A stretch of DNA of 64,000 nucleotides from NCBI RefSeq assembly GCF_024703995.1, contig NZ_JAMXQV010000009.1, forward strand, positions 124,001 to 188,000, read 5' to 3'. This document shows positions 23,398-31,817 of the stretch, piece by piece. Source of the DNA: Amycolatopsis iheyensis. GTDB taxonomy: Bacteria > Actinomycetota > Actinomycetes > Mycobacteriales > Pseudonocardiaceae. Below the pieces are notes generated by a model. It did no database searches. It was given only the letters and a program-made list of their open reading frames with translations, and was not told where the DNA came from. The position numbers were made by a program, and so were the translations under genes. How positions within the stretch are numbered: position 1 is the first letter of the stretch; the number at the start of each line of letters is the position of its first letter.

Positions 23398-24083
23398 GCG
23401 GCACCGTCGAGGAGGCGCTGCTGACCCGCCGCAGCTGCCGGGCGTTCCGCGCCGATCCCGTGCCACGCGCGCAGGTCGAGCGGCTCCTGGCCCTGGCCGC
23501 CCGCTCGGCCAGCAACTCCAACTGCCAGCCGTGGCAGGTGCACGTGCTGACCGGTGCGGCGAAGCGGGCGCTGACCGAGGACCTGCTCCGCGCGCACGAC
23601 GAGGGCGCGCGGTCGGCGGGCGAGTTCGCCTACCAGCCCGGCGCGGACCAGTGGCCGGAGCCGTTCCGCGGCCGGCGCCGCCGGTTCGGGGACGGGCTCT
23701 ACCGCGAAGCACTCGGCATCGCGCCCGGCGACACCGCCGGTCGCACCGGTCACCACCGCCGCAACTACGACTTCTTCGGCGCCCCGGTCGGGCTGGTCCT
23801 CACGGTCAGCCGGCTGCCCCTGCAGGGCGCGCTGGTGGACGCGGGGGTGTTCCTGCAGGGGCTGATGCTGGCCGCGCGCGGGGCCGGGCTGCACACGTGC
23901 GCGCAGGCGTCGCTGCTCGACTACCACCCGGTCCTGCGGCGGCACCTGCGCGTGCCCGGCGACCACGTGATCGTCTGCGGCGTCGCCCTCGGCCACGCCG
24001 ACGAAGACCACCGGCTGAACGACCACCGCACGCCGCGCGAGCCGGTCACGTCGTTCGCGTCCTTCTACGACGACGGACGCTGA
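23394..24083 (+). CDS. pnbA: Nitroreductase-family protein (PnbA-like)
   Basis: A 229-residue FMN-dependent nitroreductase. The FMN-binding N-terminus is LLTRRSCRAF and the SNSNCQPWQVHVLTG segment is the family hallmark. The C-terminal GLHTCAQASLLDYHPVLRRHL ... VCGVALGHAD completes the FMN site. The GTG at 23394 overlaps the stop of the lyase gene (GTGA). In the pnb pathway the reductase turns 4-nitrobenzoate into 4-hydroxylaminobenzoate for the lyase. Linkage to a DUF4863 protein makes that the best reading. Its 3' end overlaps the convergent CU044_5270-like gene by 19 bases. Confidence 0.8.
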   Translation: MSGTVEEALLTRRSCRAFRADPVPRAQVERLLALAARSASNSNCQPWQVHVLTGAAKRALTEDLLRAHDEGARSAGEFAYQPGADQWPEPFRGRRRRFGDGLYREALGIAPGDTAGRTGHHRRNYDFFGAPVGLVLTVSRLPLQGALVDAGVFLQGLMLAARGAGLHTCAQASLLDYHPVLRRHLRVPGDHVIVCGVALGHADEDHRLNDHRTPREPVTSFASFYDDGR

Positions 24084-24946
24084 CCCGCTTCGTCGACGAA
24101 GGTCTTCACCGTCACCGCGCTGTCCTGGGTCCCCAGGAACTGGTGGGTGGTGGTGTCGAAGACCAGCACGAGCGGCTGGGTGCCGGGCCGGGAGCCGGGC
24201 TGGGGCCAGGTGATCCCGATGCCCGGGCGGCCCGCGCCGTCGGTGACGTGGTCGAGGGCCTTCAGCCCCGGCACTTTCGCCGCAGCCTCGAACAGCGCGG
24301 CGTAGGCGGCGGGCGGCAGGGCCTGCTCGTCGGCGAGGGTGAGCACGGTCTTGCCCATCGAGTTGGTGCTGTCCTTCGCGCTGGGGCGCGTGTTCAGGTA
24401 GGCCAGCATCGCGTCGGCGGTCGTCGGCAGGTCCGCGTGGTAGGCGGGGGAGGGCCGGCAGTCCTCCAGGGTGCCTTTCTTCGCCGGGTCGTACGGGCCC
24501 GAGTACGGTTCCTTGCCGTCGTGGCAGCCCGGCAGCGGGGTGTCGCGGGCCAGCAGGCCGTCCCGGGTGCCGTCGACCGACAGCCAGATCTCCCGCGTGT
24601 GGTGGTCGGGGTATTCGGTCTTCACGTAGAGGAACTGGTCCGGTCGCGGCGGCTTGACCGGCTCCTTCAGCGCCGCGCTCGCCGCTTCGGTCAGCACCCG
24701 CACCGGATCGGCGTTCGCGACGCCGACGCCGATGCCCACCTGCTCGGCCGGGGCGAGGGTCACCACCGCGGTGATCGCCGCGGCCAGGCCGATCGAGGCG
24801 CCGGCGACCCAGAACCAGCGCCGGGACCGGTGCGGTCGTTCGCCGCGCGCCGCGGCCAGCAGCCGCTCGCGGGCCGGGGTCAGGTGCTCGGCCGGCGCGA
24901 AGCCGACGGTGTCCGCGCGCTCGCGGATCAGATCGAGCTCATCCAT
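24065..24946 (-). CDS. CU044_5270-like membrane protein paired with a sigma factor
   Basis: A 293-residue protein with a cytoplasmic N-terminus (MDELDLIRERADTVGFAPAEHLTPARERLLAA), one transmembrane helix (RRWFWVAGASIGLAAAITAVVTL) and an extracytoplasmic domain. The outer part has two cysteines (PLPGCHDG, LEDCRPS) and ends TVKTFVDEAG. Proteins of this pattern follow ECF sigma factors in actinomycetes and are thought to modulate them, though they lack the zinc anti-sigma motif. It overlaps the sigma gene by eight bases, so expression is coupled. Role as anti-sigma or sensor is inference. Confidence 0.75.
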   Translation of the reverse strand: MDELDLIRERADTVGFAPAEHLTPARERLLAAARGERPHRSRRWFWVAGASIGLAAAITAVVTLAPAEQVGIGVGVANADPVRVLTEAASAALKEPVKPPRPDQFLYVKTEYPDHHTREIWLSVDGTRDGLLARDTPLPGCHDGKEPYSGPYDPAKKGTLEDCRPSPAYHADLPTTADAMLAYLNTRPSAKDSTNSMGKTVLTLADEQALPPAAYAALFEAAAKVPGLKALDHVTDGAGRPGIGITWPQPGSRPGTQPLVLVFDTTTHQFLGTQDSAVTVKTFVDEAGQRPSS

Positions 24947-25529
24947 GGCGGGAGGTCTCCTTCACGAGGTCGAGGGCGCCGAGCTCGGCGCGGACGCGGC
25001 CGCGGGCCCGGTTGAGCCGCGATTTCACGGTGCCGACGGGAATGGCCAGCGCTTCGGCGACTTCCTGGTAGCCGAGCCCTTCCGCGGCGACGAGCAGCAG
25101 CACGTCCCGCTCCCGTGGGCGCAGTGCCGCCAGCGCGCGGTCGAGGTCGGCGCCCATGGCCTGGGCGCTCACCTGGTCGGCGACCCGGTCGGCGTGGTTG
25201 TCCTCGGCGTCCGGCGGGCCGATCGCGAGGCGCAGCTTCAGTTCGCGCACCTCGGCCCGCCACTGCCGCGAGACGAGGTTCGTCGCGATGCCGTAGAGCC
25301 ACGGCCGGGCGTCCGGCCGCGAGAGGTCGAACTTCGCCCGCTTCGCGAACGCGACGAGGAAGGTGTCGGCGAGGACGTCGTCGGCGGCCGCGGGGCCCAG
25401 CCGGCGGGCCACGTACCGGTGGATGTGCCGCGCGTGGCGGTCGAAGATGACCGCGAACAGGCTGGGCTCGTGCCGCGACCGCGCGATCACGCTCGCGTCG
25501 TCGTCGGCTTCGGTGTCTTCCGGGGTCAT
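24939..25529 (-). CDS. ECF-family RNA polymerase sigma factor
   Basis: A 196-residue ECF sigma factor. Region 2 spans about 28-95 (FDRHARHIHRYVARRLG ... DVLADTFLVAFAKRAKF, then ARPWLYGIATNLVSRQWR) and region 4 spans about 130-185 (LDRALAALRPRERDVLLLVAAEGLGYQEVAEALAIPVGTVKSRLNRARGRVR). The N-terminus is acidic. It is of the common SigE-like type, not ECF41, since the extra C-terminal SnoaL-like domain is absent. The partner membrane protein overlaps its end. Target promoter not determined here. Confidence 0.9.
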   Translation of the reverse strand: MTPEDTEADDDASVIARSRHEPSLFAVIFDRHARHIHRYVARRLGPAAADDVLADTFLVAFAKRAKFDLSRPDARPWLYGIATNLVSRQWRAEVRELKLRLAIGPPDAEDNHADRVADQVSAQAMGADLDRALAALRPRERDVLLLVAAEGLGYQEVAEALAIPVGTVKSRLNRARGRVRAELGALDLVKETSRHG

Positions 25530-25645
25530 CGCCCGCCTTCCGCTCCGGACAGTGTCATTCGCTGTTCTCGCGGGCCTCGGAGCGGGTTCGGGAATCGGCG
25601 GCGAAAGTGACGCGGGTCACGTCCGGCCGGCGGTACGGTCGGATC

Positions 25646-26659
25646 ATGCTGCCCAAGATCGCGTTGGAAGAGGCCTACGAGCATCCCGAGCGCGTCGCCC
25701 GGCTGCTGGGCGACGAGGACGCGCTGGCCGAGGCGTCCGACCGCGGCGGGGTGACACCGGAGTTCTACCGGCCGGTGATGGCGAAGCTGGGCGAATTCGA
25801 CGACGTGCGGCTCGGCAGCATGGACCGCGCGGGCATCACGCACACGATCCTTTCGCTGACCGCGCCGGGCATCCAGAGCATCCTCGACCCGGCGGCGGCG
25901 ACCGCGGAAGCGCGCCGGCAGAACGACTTCCTGGCCGAACAGGTGGCCCGGCACCCGGACCGCTACTCGGCGTTCGCGGCGGTCGCCCTGCAGGAGCCGG
26001 CCGACGCGGCGGCGGAGCTGCGCCGCGCGGTCACCGAACTCGGCTTCAAGGGCGTGCTCGTCAACGGCTACACGAACATCGGCGACAGCGAGCACGGCAG
26101 CTACCTCGACGAGCCGCGCTACCACGGGTTCTGGGAGACCGTGTGCGAGCTGGACGTGCCGTTGTACCTGCACCCGCGGCCGTCCCTGCCGGGTGGCCAA
26201 GCCCTGTACGCCGGGCATCCGGAGCTGAAGGGCGCGACGTGGGGCTTCGGCACGGAAACGGCGTCGCACGCGGTGCGCCTGCTGCTGAGCGGCCACTTCG
26301 ACCGCTTCCCGGCGGCGAAGCTGATCCTCGGGCACCTGGGTGAGGCGCTGCCCGCGCTGCTGTGGCGGACGCAGCACATGTTCGAGGCCAACCCGTTCGA
26401 CAAGCGGCCGCGCCGCACGCTGCCGGAGTACGTGGCGGACAACATCTGGATCACGACGAGCGGCACGTTTTCCGACCACGCCTTGACGAACGCGGTGCTG
26501 ACGGTGGGCGCCGACCACATCATGTTCTCGGTGGACTACCCGTATTCGGAGAACGCGGGCGCGGCCGAGTGGATCGAGCGAGCCCCGATCAGCGAGCTGG
26601 ACCGCCGCAAGATCACCCACGGCAACGCGGCGGCGCTGTTCGGCATCGAGCTCGGGTGA
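25646..26659 (+). CDS. Amidohydrolase-family decarboxylase (2,3-dihydroxybenzoate decarboxylase-like)
   Basis: A 337-residue TIM-barrel metal enzyme of the ACMSD/gamma-resorcylate decarboxylase group. The start MLPKIALEEAYEHP has Glu8 and Ala10, the pattern of 2,3-dihydroxybenzoate decarboxylases rather than the His10 seen in gamma-resorcylate enzymes. VPLYLHPRPS gives the metal His, LILGHLGEALP the catalytic His and MFSVDYPYSENAGAAEWI the metal Asp. It would decarboxylate an ortho-hydroxybenzoate or run in reverse. ATG 25646 is chosen because the family starts exactly there. Single gene between the sigma factor and the quinone oxidoreductase. Confidence 0.82.
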   Translation: MLPKIALEEAYEHPERVARLLGDEDALAEASDRGGVTPEFYRPVMAKLGEFDDVRLGSMDRAGITHTILSLTAPGIQSILDPAAATAEARRQNDFLAEQVARHPDRYSAFAAVALQEPADAAAELRRAVTELGFKGVLVNGYTNIGDSEHGSYLDEPRYHGFWETVCELDVPLYLHPRPSLPGGQALYAGHPELKGATWGFGTETASHAVRLLLSGHFDRFPAAKLILGHLGEALPALLWRTQHMFEANPFDKRPRRTLPEYVADNIWITTSGTFSDHALTNAVLTVGADHIMFSVDYPYSENAGAAEWIERAPISELDRRKITHGNAAALFGIELG

Positions 26660-26665
26660 GCCGGC

Positions 26666-27594
26666 TCAGACGGTGAGCACCAGCTTTCCCCGCAGGTGCC
26701 CGCTTTCCAGCCGCCGGTGGGCGTCGGCGACGCGCTCGAACGGGAACGTCTCCGGCACGTGGACCCGGAGCTCACCCCGCTCGACCAGCCCGGCCAGCCC
26801 GCGCAGGGCGACCGGGTCGGGGTCGACCGCGATGCCGCTGAACCGGCGGCCCGCCGCTGCGAACTTCGCGATGAGCGTGGCGTCCTCCTCGGCCACCGCC
26901 GTCACCAGGTGACCGCCCGGGCGGAGCACGTCCAGCGAGCGCTCCGCCGTGTCGCCGCCCAAGGTGTCGAGCACCAGGTCGATGTCGTGCACCGCCTCGG
27001 CGAAGTCCACCTTCGTGTAGTCGACGACTTCGTCGGCGCCCAAACCCTCGACGAACGCCCGTTTCCCGGCGCTCGCCGTCGTGATCACGTGCGCGCCGAG
27101 CGACTTCGCGAGCTGGATCGCGACGTGGCCGACCCCGCCACCACCGCCGTGGACCAGAACGCGGTCGCCCTCGCTCACGCCGCCCAGGTCGACGAGGCCC
27201 TGCCACGCGGTCAGCCGACGACCGGCAACGCCGCTGCCTCCACATGGGACAGCGCCGCCGGCTTGCGCGCCAGGTGCAGGGCGGGCGCGGCCACGAACTC
27301 GGCGTACGCGCCGGCCGCCCGCGGGAACAGCGGCATGCCGAACACCTCGTCGCCGGCCCTGAACCGCCACGTCTGCGGCGCCGCCTCGACCACGCCGCTG
27401 ACGTCCCAGCCGAGAACGAACGGCGGTGGGCCGAGCAGCGGGAACTCACCGGCGCGCAGGCGCGGCTCCAAGGGGTTCAGCCCGATCGCCCGGACCCGGA
27501 CGAGGACTTCGGTCGGCCGGGGCCGCGGTTCGGGCGCGTCGACGACGGTGAGGACCTCGGGGCCCCCGAAGCTGTGCTGGGTGATGGCTCGCAT
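26666..27594 (-). pseudogene. Zinc-free NADP-dependent quinone oxidoreductase, frameshifted
   Basis: A typical QOR of about 308 residues read in two frames. The first runs from MRAITQHSFGGPEVL through the GroES-like fold to AAALPVVG, then hits TGA. The second continues LTAWQGLVDLGGVSEGDRVLVHGGGGGVGHVAIQLAKSLGA (NADP site) to HLRGKLVLTV. At about 27211 the sequence GTCGGCTGACC would read through if one C were added (GTC GGC CTG ACC), so a single-base deletion made the stop. It is divergent from an AraC regulator that probably controls it. Real inactivation or a sequencing error; both halves are otherwise intact. Confidence 0.75.
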
Positions 27595-27683
27595 ACCTCG
27601 ACGATGGTCGTTGCGACGCGGGCGTACCACCGTTGTCGCGCCAGGAAATCCCGGCAACCCGCCACCGGGTTACGGTGATCGTC

Positions 27684-28508
27684 ATGACCGGACTCGTGCT
27701 CCTGACCGAGACTTCGAGCGCTTGCGGCCCGTTGGCGCACGGTGAGGATGTCGCCTCGCACTTCCACGACGTCGGCCAGCTCCGGTATGCCGCCTCCGGG
27801 GCGCTGGTCACGACGACCCGGGTCGGCACCTGGGTGGCGCCGGCGAACCGCATCACCTGGATGCCGCCGTTCCAGGTGCACAGCAGCCGGTCGCACGGCG
27901 AGACCGACGTCCGGCTGCTCCGGGTGCCGGCGACGGCGGCCGAGCGGCTGCCGGCCGAGCCCTCGGTGTTCGCCGCCGGCGCGCTGCTGCGCGAAGCTTT
28001 CCTGGCGTTGCTGAGCGACCCGGACGACGGTCCGCGCGCCCGGCTGCTGCTCGACGTCGTCATCACCGAGCTCACCCGAGCCCCGCAGGAGCCACTGCGT
28101 CTCCCGGAACCGCGCGATGCCCGCCTCAAGGCTGTCACCGACCTGCTGCACGCCGACCCGGCGAGCCCGGCGACCCTGACCGAGCTGGGGCGCCGGACCG
28201 GGGCGAGCGAACGCACGCTGAGCCGGCTGTTCGGCAGTGAGCTGTCGATGAGCTTCCACCAATGGCGCACGCTGCTGCGCGTTCAGCGGGCCCTGCTCGA
28301 ACTCGGCGCGGGCACCTCGGTCACCGACACGGCGATCCGGCTGGGCTGGGCCAACCCGAGCAGCTTCATCGTGGCCTTCACCGAACTCGTCGGTCAGACA
28401 CCCGGCCGTTACCGGGGTGCGGGGAGCCCGGCGGCGGTCAGGGCGTCCCAGAGGGGTTCGGCGTCGTACCGGCGGGAGCCGAGGCCTTCGACGAACTGGC
28501 AGCCGTAG
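27684..28508 (+). CDS. AraC-family transcriptional regulator
   Basis: A 274-residue AraC regulator. It has a cupin-like N-terminal sensor (VASHFHDVGQLRYAASGALVTTTRVGTWVAPANRITWMPPFQVHS) and a C-terminal double HTH (LTELGRRTGASERTLSRLFGSELSMSFHQWRTLLRVQRALLEL ... AIRLGWANPSSFIVAFTELVGQTPGRYR). It is divergent from the quinone oxidoreductase gene, its likely target. ATG 27684 begins right at the sensor. The last 30 or so residues after GRYRG lie outside the family and overlap the convergent lipoprotein gene by 100 bases, so the real stop region may tolerate that overlap or the tail may be an assembly effect. Confidence 0.84.
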   Translation: MTGLVLLTETSSACGPLAHGEDVASHFHDVGQLRYAASGALVTTTRVGTWVAPANRITWMPPFQVHSSRSHGETDVRLLRVPATAAERLPAEPSVFAAGALLREAFLALLSDPDDGPRARLLLDVVITELTRAPQEPLRLPEPRDARLKAVTDLLHADPASPATLTELGRRTGASERTLSRLFGSELSMSFHQWRTLLRVQRALLELGAGTSVTDTAIRLGWANPSSFIVAFTELVGQTPGRYRGAGSPAAVRASQRGSASYRREPRPSTNWQP

Positions 28509-28846
28509 CCTTCGGCGGTGAGGGTCGTGGTCCGGCCCCGGGTGTCGACGAAGCGGAGCTGGAAGCTCGGCCCCAGTTCGAGGGTGCAGGCGATGTCCTG
28601 GGGCGGAGTGGGCAGGCCGCAGGCGGCGTCGACGACCTTCCGGATCGCGGCGGCGTCGGTGGTGCGTGCTTCGGCCGGCTTGCGTTCGGGAGTGGTCGGC
28701 AGCACCGCGGTCTGCGCGGTGTCGACGAGTTCGCGGGGTGCGTAGGAGGCGGAGCAGAGCGGGTCCGCGCCGGCCGGCTGCGCTTGGCTGCCGCAGCCGG
28801 CCAGGAGGAGCAGGACTGCTCCGGTGAGGGTGACCAGTCCGCGCAT
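28409..28846 (-). CDS. Small secreted lipoprotein, unknown function
   Basis: A 145-residue lipoprotein: signal MRGLVTLTGAVLLLLAGC with Cys18 as lipid site. The mature part contains five further cysteines (PLCSAS, AACGLP, IACTLE, GYGCQF) likely paired, and a beta-rich core (FQLRFVDTRGRTTTLTAEG). I do not recognise the family. It overlaps the 3' end of the AraC gene by 100 bases on the opposite strand. The ATG at 28846 follows GGAGG-like sequence (GTGGAGGACTCCC). Confidence 0.66.
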   Translation of the reverse strand: MRGLVTLTGAVLLLLAGCGSQAQPAGADPLCSASYAPRELVDTAQTAVLPTTPERKPAEARTTDAAAIRKVVDAACGLPTPPQDIACTLELGPSFQLRFVDTRGRTTTLTAEGYGCQFVEGLGSRRYDAEPLWDALTAAGLPAPR

Positions 28847-28908
28847 GGGAGTCCTCCACAGGTCCGTTGTCCTACGGACGGGACGACCCCGGTGCCGGGT
28901 TGCACCGG

Positions 28909-30216
28909 TCAGCGCCGGTTCTCCTCCCGCTCCGGAGCCCGCACGACCACCTCGGGCGTCAAATCGCGCCGATGCGTCTCCCGCAACGCCAGCACGCACA
29001 CCGCGGACAGCACGCAGAACGCGGCAATGGTCCAGGAAACCGGCATCGTCGAGCTGCCGCCGCGCTGCAGCTCGGCGAAGATCAACGGCGCGAACCCCGC
29101 GCCGAGACCCGCCAGCTGGTAACCCAACGACGCTCCCGTATAACGGTTCTCCGTCGCGAACAACTCCGAATACAGGGCCGCCAACGGGCCGTACATCATC
29201 GGGTGGATCACGCCCTGGCCGAGCACCAGCGCCAGCACGAGCAGCAGCCCGCTGCCGCTGCTGACCATCGGGAACAGCAGGAACCCGAACACCGCCATCA
29301 CCACCGCGCCGGCCAGCACCACCGGGCGGCGGCCGATCCGGTCCGACAATGCCGACCACAGCAGGATTCCCGCCACCGCGCAGGCCGACGACAACGTCAG
29401 CGCGTTGAGCACCTCCTGCCGCGGATGTCCGTGCTGGACACCGTAAGCGAGCACGAACGTGGTCAGCGTCGCCTGGACGACGAACGCCGCCAAGCCCACG
29501 CCGATGCTCAGCAGGAGCACGCGCGGGTGATCCCGGAGGACCGCCACCACCGGCAGCCGGCGGCGTTCCGCCTTCTTCGCCGCGGCCAGGAACGCCGGGG
29601 TCTCGTCGACGCGCGCACGCACGAACAGGCCGATCGCGAGCAGCACGATGCTGAACAGGAACGGGATCCGCCAGCCCCAGGCGAGGAAGTCCGCTTCGGA
29701 CGTCAGTGCCGCGGTCCCCGACATCACGAGCGTCGACACGACCATGCCGCTCGGGGCGCCGGCGTTGGTGAAGCCGGCCCACAGGCCGCGGCGGGAGCGC
29801 GCGTGCTCGGCCGACATCAGCACCGCGCCGCCCCACTCGCCGCCGACCGAGATGCCCTGGACCACGCGCAGCAGCACCAAGCCCAGCGGGGCGACCGGCC
29901 CGATCTGGTCGTAGCCGGGCAGCAGGCCGATGAGGAAGCTCGACACGCCCATCAACGTCATCGTCAGGACGAGCATCCGCTTACGGCCAAGGCGATCGCC
30001 GAAGTGACCGAAGAGCAGGCCACCCAGCGGGCGGGCGAGGTAGCCGGTGGTGAACGTGCCGAAGCTGGCGACCGTCGCCAGCGCCGGGTCGAGGTCGGCG
30101 AAGAAGACCTTGCCGAACACCACCGCGCTGGCCGTGGCGTAGAGGAGGAAGTCGTAGTACTCGATCAGGCTGCCGAGGAAGCTGGACGCGACCGCTCTGC
30201 GGAGCTGAGTGCTCAT
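28909..30216 (-). CDS. MHS-family MFS transporter (metabolite:H+ symporter)
   Basis: A 435-residue transporter of the metabolite:H+ symport group (ShiA/KgtP/proline-betaine type). Signatures are SSFLGSLIEYYDFLLYATASAVVF at helix 1, FGHFGDRLGRKRMLVLTMTLMG (motif A) and QGISVGGEWGGAVLMSAEHARSRRGLWAGF. Twelve helices are visible. It takes up small carboxylic acids or similar metabolites. It is divergent from a PaaX-type regulator with a 12-base palindrome between, so its substrate is probably an aromatic or other organic acid linked to that regulator. Confidence 0.88.
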   Translation of the reverse strand: MSTQLRRAVASSFLGSLIEYYDFLLYATASAVVFGKVFFADLDPALATVASFGTFTTGYLARPLGGLLFGHFGDRLGRKRMLVLTMTLMGVSSFLIGLLPGYDQIGPVAPLGLVLLRVVQGISVGGEWGGAVLMSAEHARSRRGLWAGFTNAGAPSGMVVSTLVMSGTAALTSEADFLAWGWRIPFLFSIVLLAIGLFVRARVDETPAFLAAAKKAERRRLPVVAVLRDHPRVLLLSIGVGLAAFVVQATLTTFVLAYGVQHGHPRQEVLNALTLSSACAVAGILLWSALSDRIGRRPVVLAGAVVMAVFGFLLFPMVSSGSGLLLVLALVLGQGVIHPMMYGPLAALYSELFATENRYTGASLGYQLAGLGAGFAPLIFAELQRGGSSTMPVSWTIAAFCVLSAVCVLALRETHRRDLTPEVVVRAPEREENRR

Positions 30217-30307
30217 GGGGACACCCTCGTCGTGGGGGGTGGGGCGGCGGGAGCAGGTTCGTCGCGGAGGACGACGGTGAGCGCGCCGCCAACGTTAGTC
30301 ATCCTCA

Positions 30308-30319
30308 TGACGGCCGTCA
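30308..30319. promoter_or_regulatory. 12-base perfect palindrome between the MHS transporter and PaaX
   Basis: TGACGGCCGTCA lies in the 137-base divergent intergenic region, 35 bases before the PaaX-type start. It is a candidate operator; PaaX sites described elsewhere differ, so assignment to this regulator is inference. Confidence 0.4.
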
Positions 30320-30353
30320 ATAATCTGCACAACATCAGCCGGCGGTTACGCTG

Positions 30354-31199
30354 GTGATCGTGGTGCACCTCGACGAACCGAACTCCGGGCCCCGCCCGAA
30401 GTCCGTCATGCTCACCTTCCTGGGCATCCACCTGCTCGACCGGGCGAGCGCGGTGTACTCGGGCAGCGTGATCGACGTGTTCGGGCGCGTCGGCGTCTCG
30501 GCGGAAGCGGTGCGCTCGACCCTGTCCCGGATGGCCGGCGACGGGCTGCTGACGCGCCACCGGCAGGGCCGCAAGGTCTACTTCGGACTCAGCGAGCGGC
30601 TCGCCGCGGTGCTGGCGGACGGCAGGCGGCGGATCTGGGAGACCGGCGCGGTCAACCGGTCCTGGGACGGCGGCTGGACGCTGGTCGGCTTCTCCCTGCC
30701 GGACACCCGCCGCGGCGACCGCCACGACCTGCGGCGGCAGCTGACCTGGGCGGGGTTCGGGCTGTTGCAGAACGGTCTCTGGGTCGCCTCGGGCGTCCGC
30801 GACGTGACGTCCATTGTGGAGCGGCTCGGTCTCGCCGGGCACGTCACGGTCTTCACGGCCGATCCCGCGAAGCCGACCGAAGCGGCCGAACTCGTCCGCA
30901 AGGCGTTCGACACCGAGACGATCGCCCTGCGCTACCAGGACTTCCTGGCGAAGTGGGACACCGGCCGGTCGGCGCTGCCCGACGACCTCACGCGCCAGCT
31001 GATGCTGCACACGGACTGGCTGCACGTCGTCCGCCGGGACCCCCACCTCCCGGCCGAGCACCTGCCGGCGGACTGGCCCGCGATCCGGGCCGAGCAGCTG
31101 TTCCGCAAACTCGACGAGGACCTGCGTGACGGCGCGGAAGAACTGGCCCGCGAAACGCTGGAACTGATGACGCCGGGTGCTACGGCACCGGTGGGGTGA
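30354..31199 (+). CDS. PaaX-family transcriptional regulator
   Basis: A 281-residue repressor. The N-terminal winged helix (KSVMLTFLGIHLLDRASAVYSGSVIDVFGRVGVSAEAVRSTLSRMAGDGLLTRHRQGRKVYFGLS) is followed by the PaaX central region (WTLVGFSLPDTRRGDRHDLRRQLTWAGFGLLQNGLWVASG) and the C-terminal PaaX_C part rich in basic and acidic residues. PaaX proteins respond to aryl-CoA esters. It is divergent from the MHS transporter. No phenylacetate degradation genes are here, so it may answer to another acyl-CoA. The GTG start at 30354 has a second GTG three codons downstream. Confidence 0.85.
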   Translation: MIVVHLDEPNSGPRPKSVMLTFLGIHLLDRASAVYSGSVIDVFGRVGVSAEAVRSTLSRMAGDGLLTRHRQGRKVYFGLSERLAAVLADGRRRIWETGAVNRSWDGGWTLVGFSLPDTRRGDRHDLRRQLTWAGFGLLQNGLWVASGVRDVTSIVERLGLAGHVTVFTADPAKPTEAAELVRKAFDTETIALRYQDFLAKWDTGRSALPDDLTRQLMLHTDWLHVVRRDPHLPAEHLPADWPAIRAEQLFRKLDEDLRDGAEELARETLELMTPGATAPVG

Positions 31200-31722
31200 C
31201 CGAGACCAGGTACTCCACCTCGGAGTCCGTGCCGTTGAGGTAGCGGTGCGGCTGGTTCGAGTCGAAGGTGATCGACTCGCCCGCCGAGACTTCGTGCACG
31301 GCGGCGCCGATCTCCACCGTCAGCGTCCCGGCCACGACGTACGCGCATTCCGTCGACGCGTGCCCCCACGGCTCTTCGCTCGTGGCCGTGCCCGGCGGCA
31401 GGATCGCGCGCAGCACTTCGAGCCGGCCGTTGCCCGGGGTCAGGCGTTCGTAGCGGACGAGGCCGCGTGGGCCGGCCAGCGTCGCGCGTGTGCCGGGGCG
31501 GCTGATCCAGACCGCCGGGGGCGCGGAGTCGAACAGCGACGCCACCGACTCGCCGAAGACGCCGGCGAGGCGTCGCAGGGTGGACAGGCTCGGGTCGGTG
31601 ACCCCGCGCTCGACCTGGCTGAGCAGGGTCGCCGACAGGCCGGACCGCGCCGCCAGGTCCCGCAGGCTCAGTCCCTCGCGGGTCCGCAGACGCTTCAGCT
31701 GCGCCCCGATGTCCTGCACCGA
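31180..31722 (-). CDS. XRE-family regulator with C-terminal cupin
   Basis: A 180-residue repressor of the XRE-cupin (PuuR/SutR-like) type. The HTH spans about 7-60 (IGAQLKRLRTREGLSLRDLAARSGLSATLLSQVERGVTDPSLSTLRRLAGVF) and the cupin follows (GHASTECAYVVAGTLTVEIGAAVHEVSAGESITFDSNQPHRYLNG). GTG 31722 is preferred since AGG stands six bases before it; GTG 31746 is an alternative. It is divergent from the DUF3311/symporter operon and a 19-base palindrome covers that promoter, so it most likely represses uptake until a small metabolite binds the cupin. Confidence 0.86.
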   Translation of the reverse strand, partial: SVQDIGAQLKRLRTREGLSLRDLAARSGLSATLLSQVERGVTDPSLSTLRRLAGVFGESVASLFDSAPPAVWISRPGTRATLAGPRGLVRYERLTPGNGRLEVLRAILPPGTATSEEPWGHASTECAYVVAGTLTVEIGAAVHEVSAGESITFDSNQPHRYLNGTDSEVEYLVSVTPPVP

Positions 31723-31786
31723 CACTGCACACCTCACCGGGATCACGTGTTGAACATCCTGGACCGCTGGCCTACAGTCCTACCAC

Positions 31787-31805
31787 TGTGCAGTCAGACT
31801 GCACA
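31787..31805. promoter_or_regulatory. 19-base perfect palindrome at the symporter operon promoter
   Basis: TGTGCAGTC-A-GACTGCACA, 13 bases upstream of the DUF3311 start codon. Further GTGCAG half-sites lie inside the start of the XRE gene (31714-31732). This is the obvious operator of the adjacent XRE-cupin protein, controlling both directions. Confidence 0.75.
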
Positions 31806-31817
31806 AAGGGAGTGATC

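Noticed and set aside
24939-25529. This ECF sigma factor as the missing ECF41 for the promoters at 18506-18844
   Set aside because: It lacks the SnoaL-like C-terminal extension that defines ECF41 and has a CU044_5270-type partner instead.
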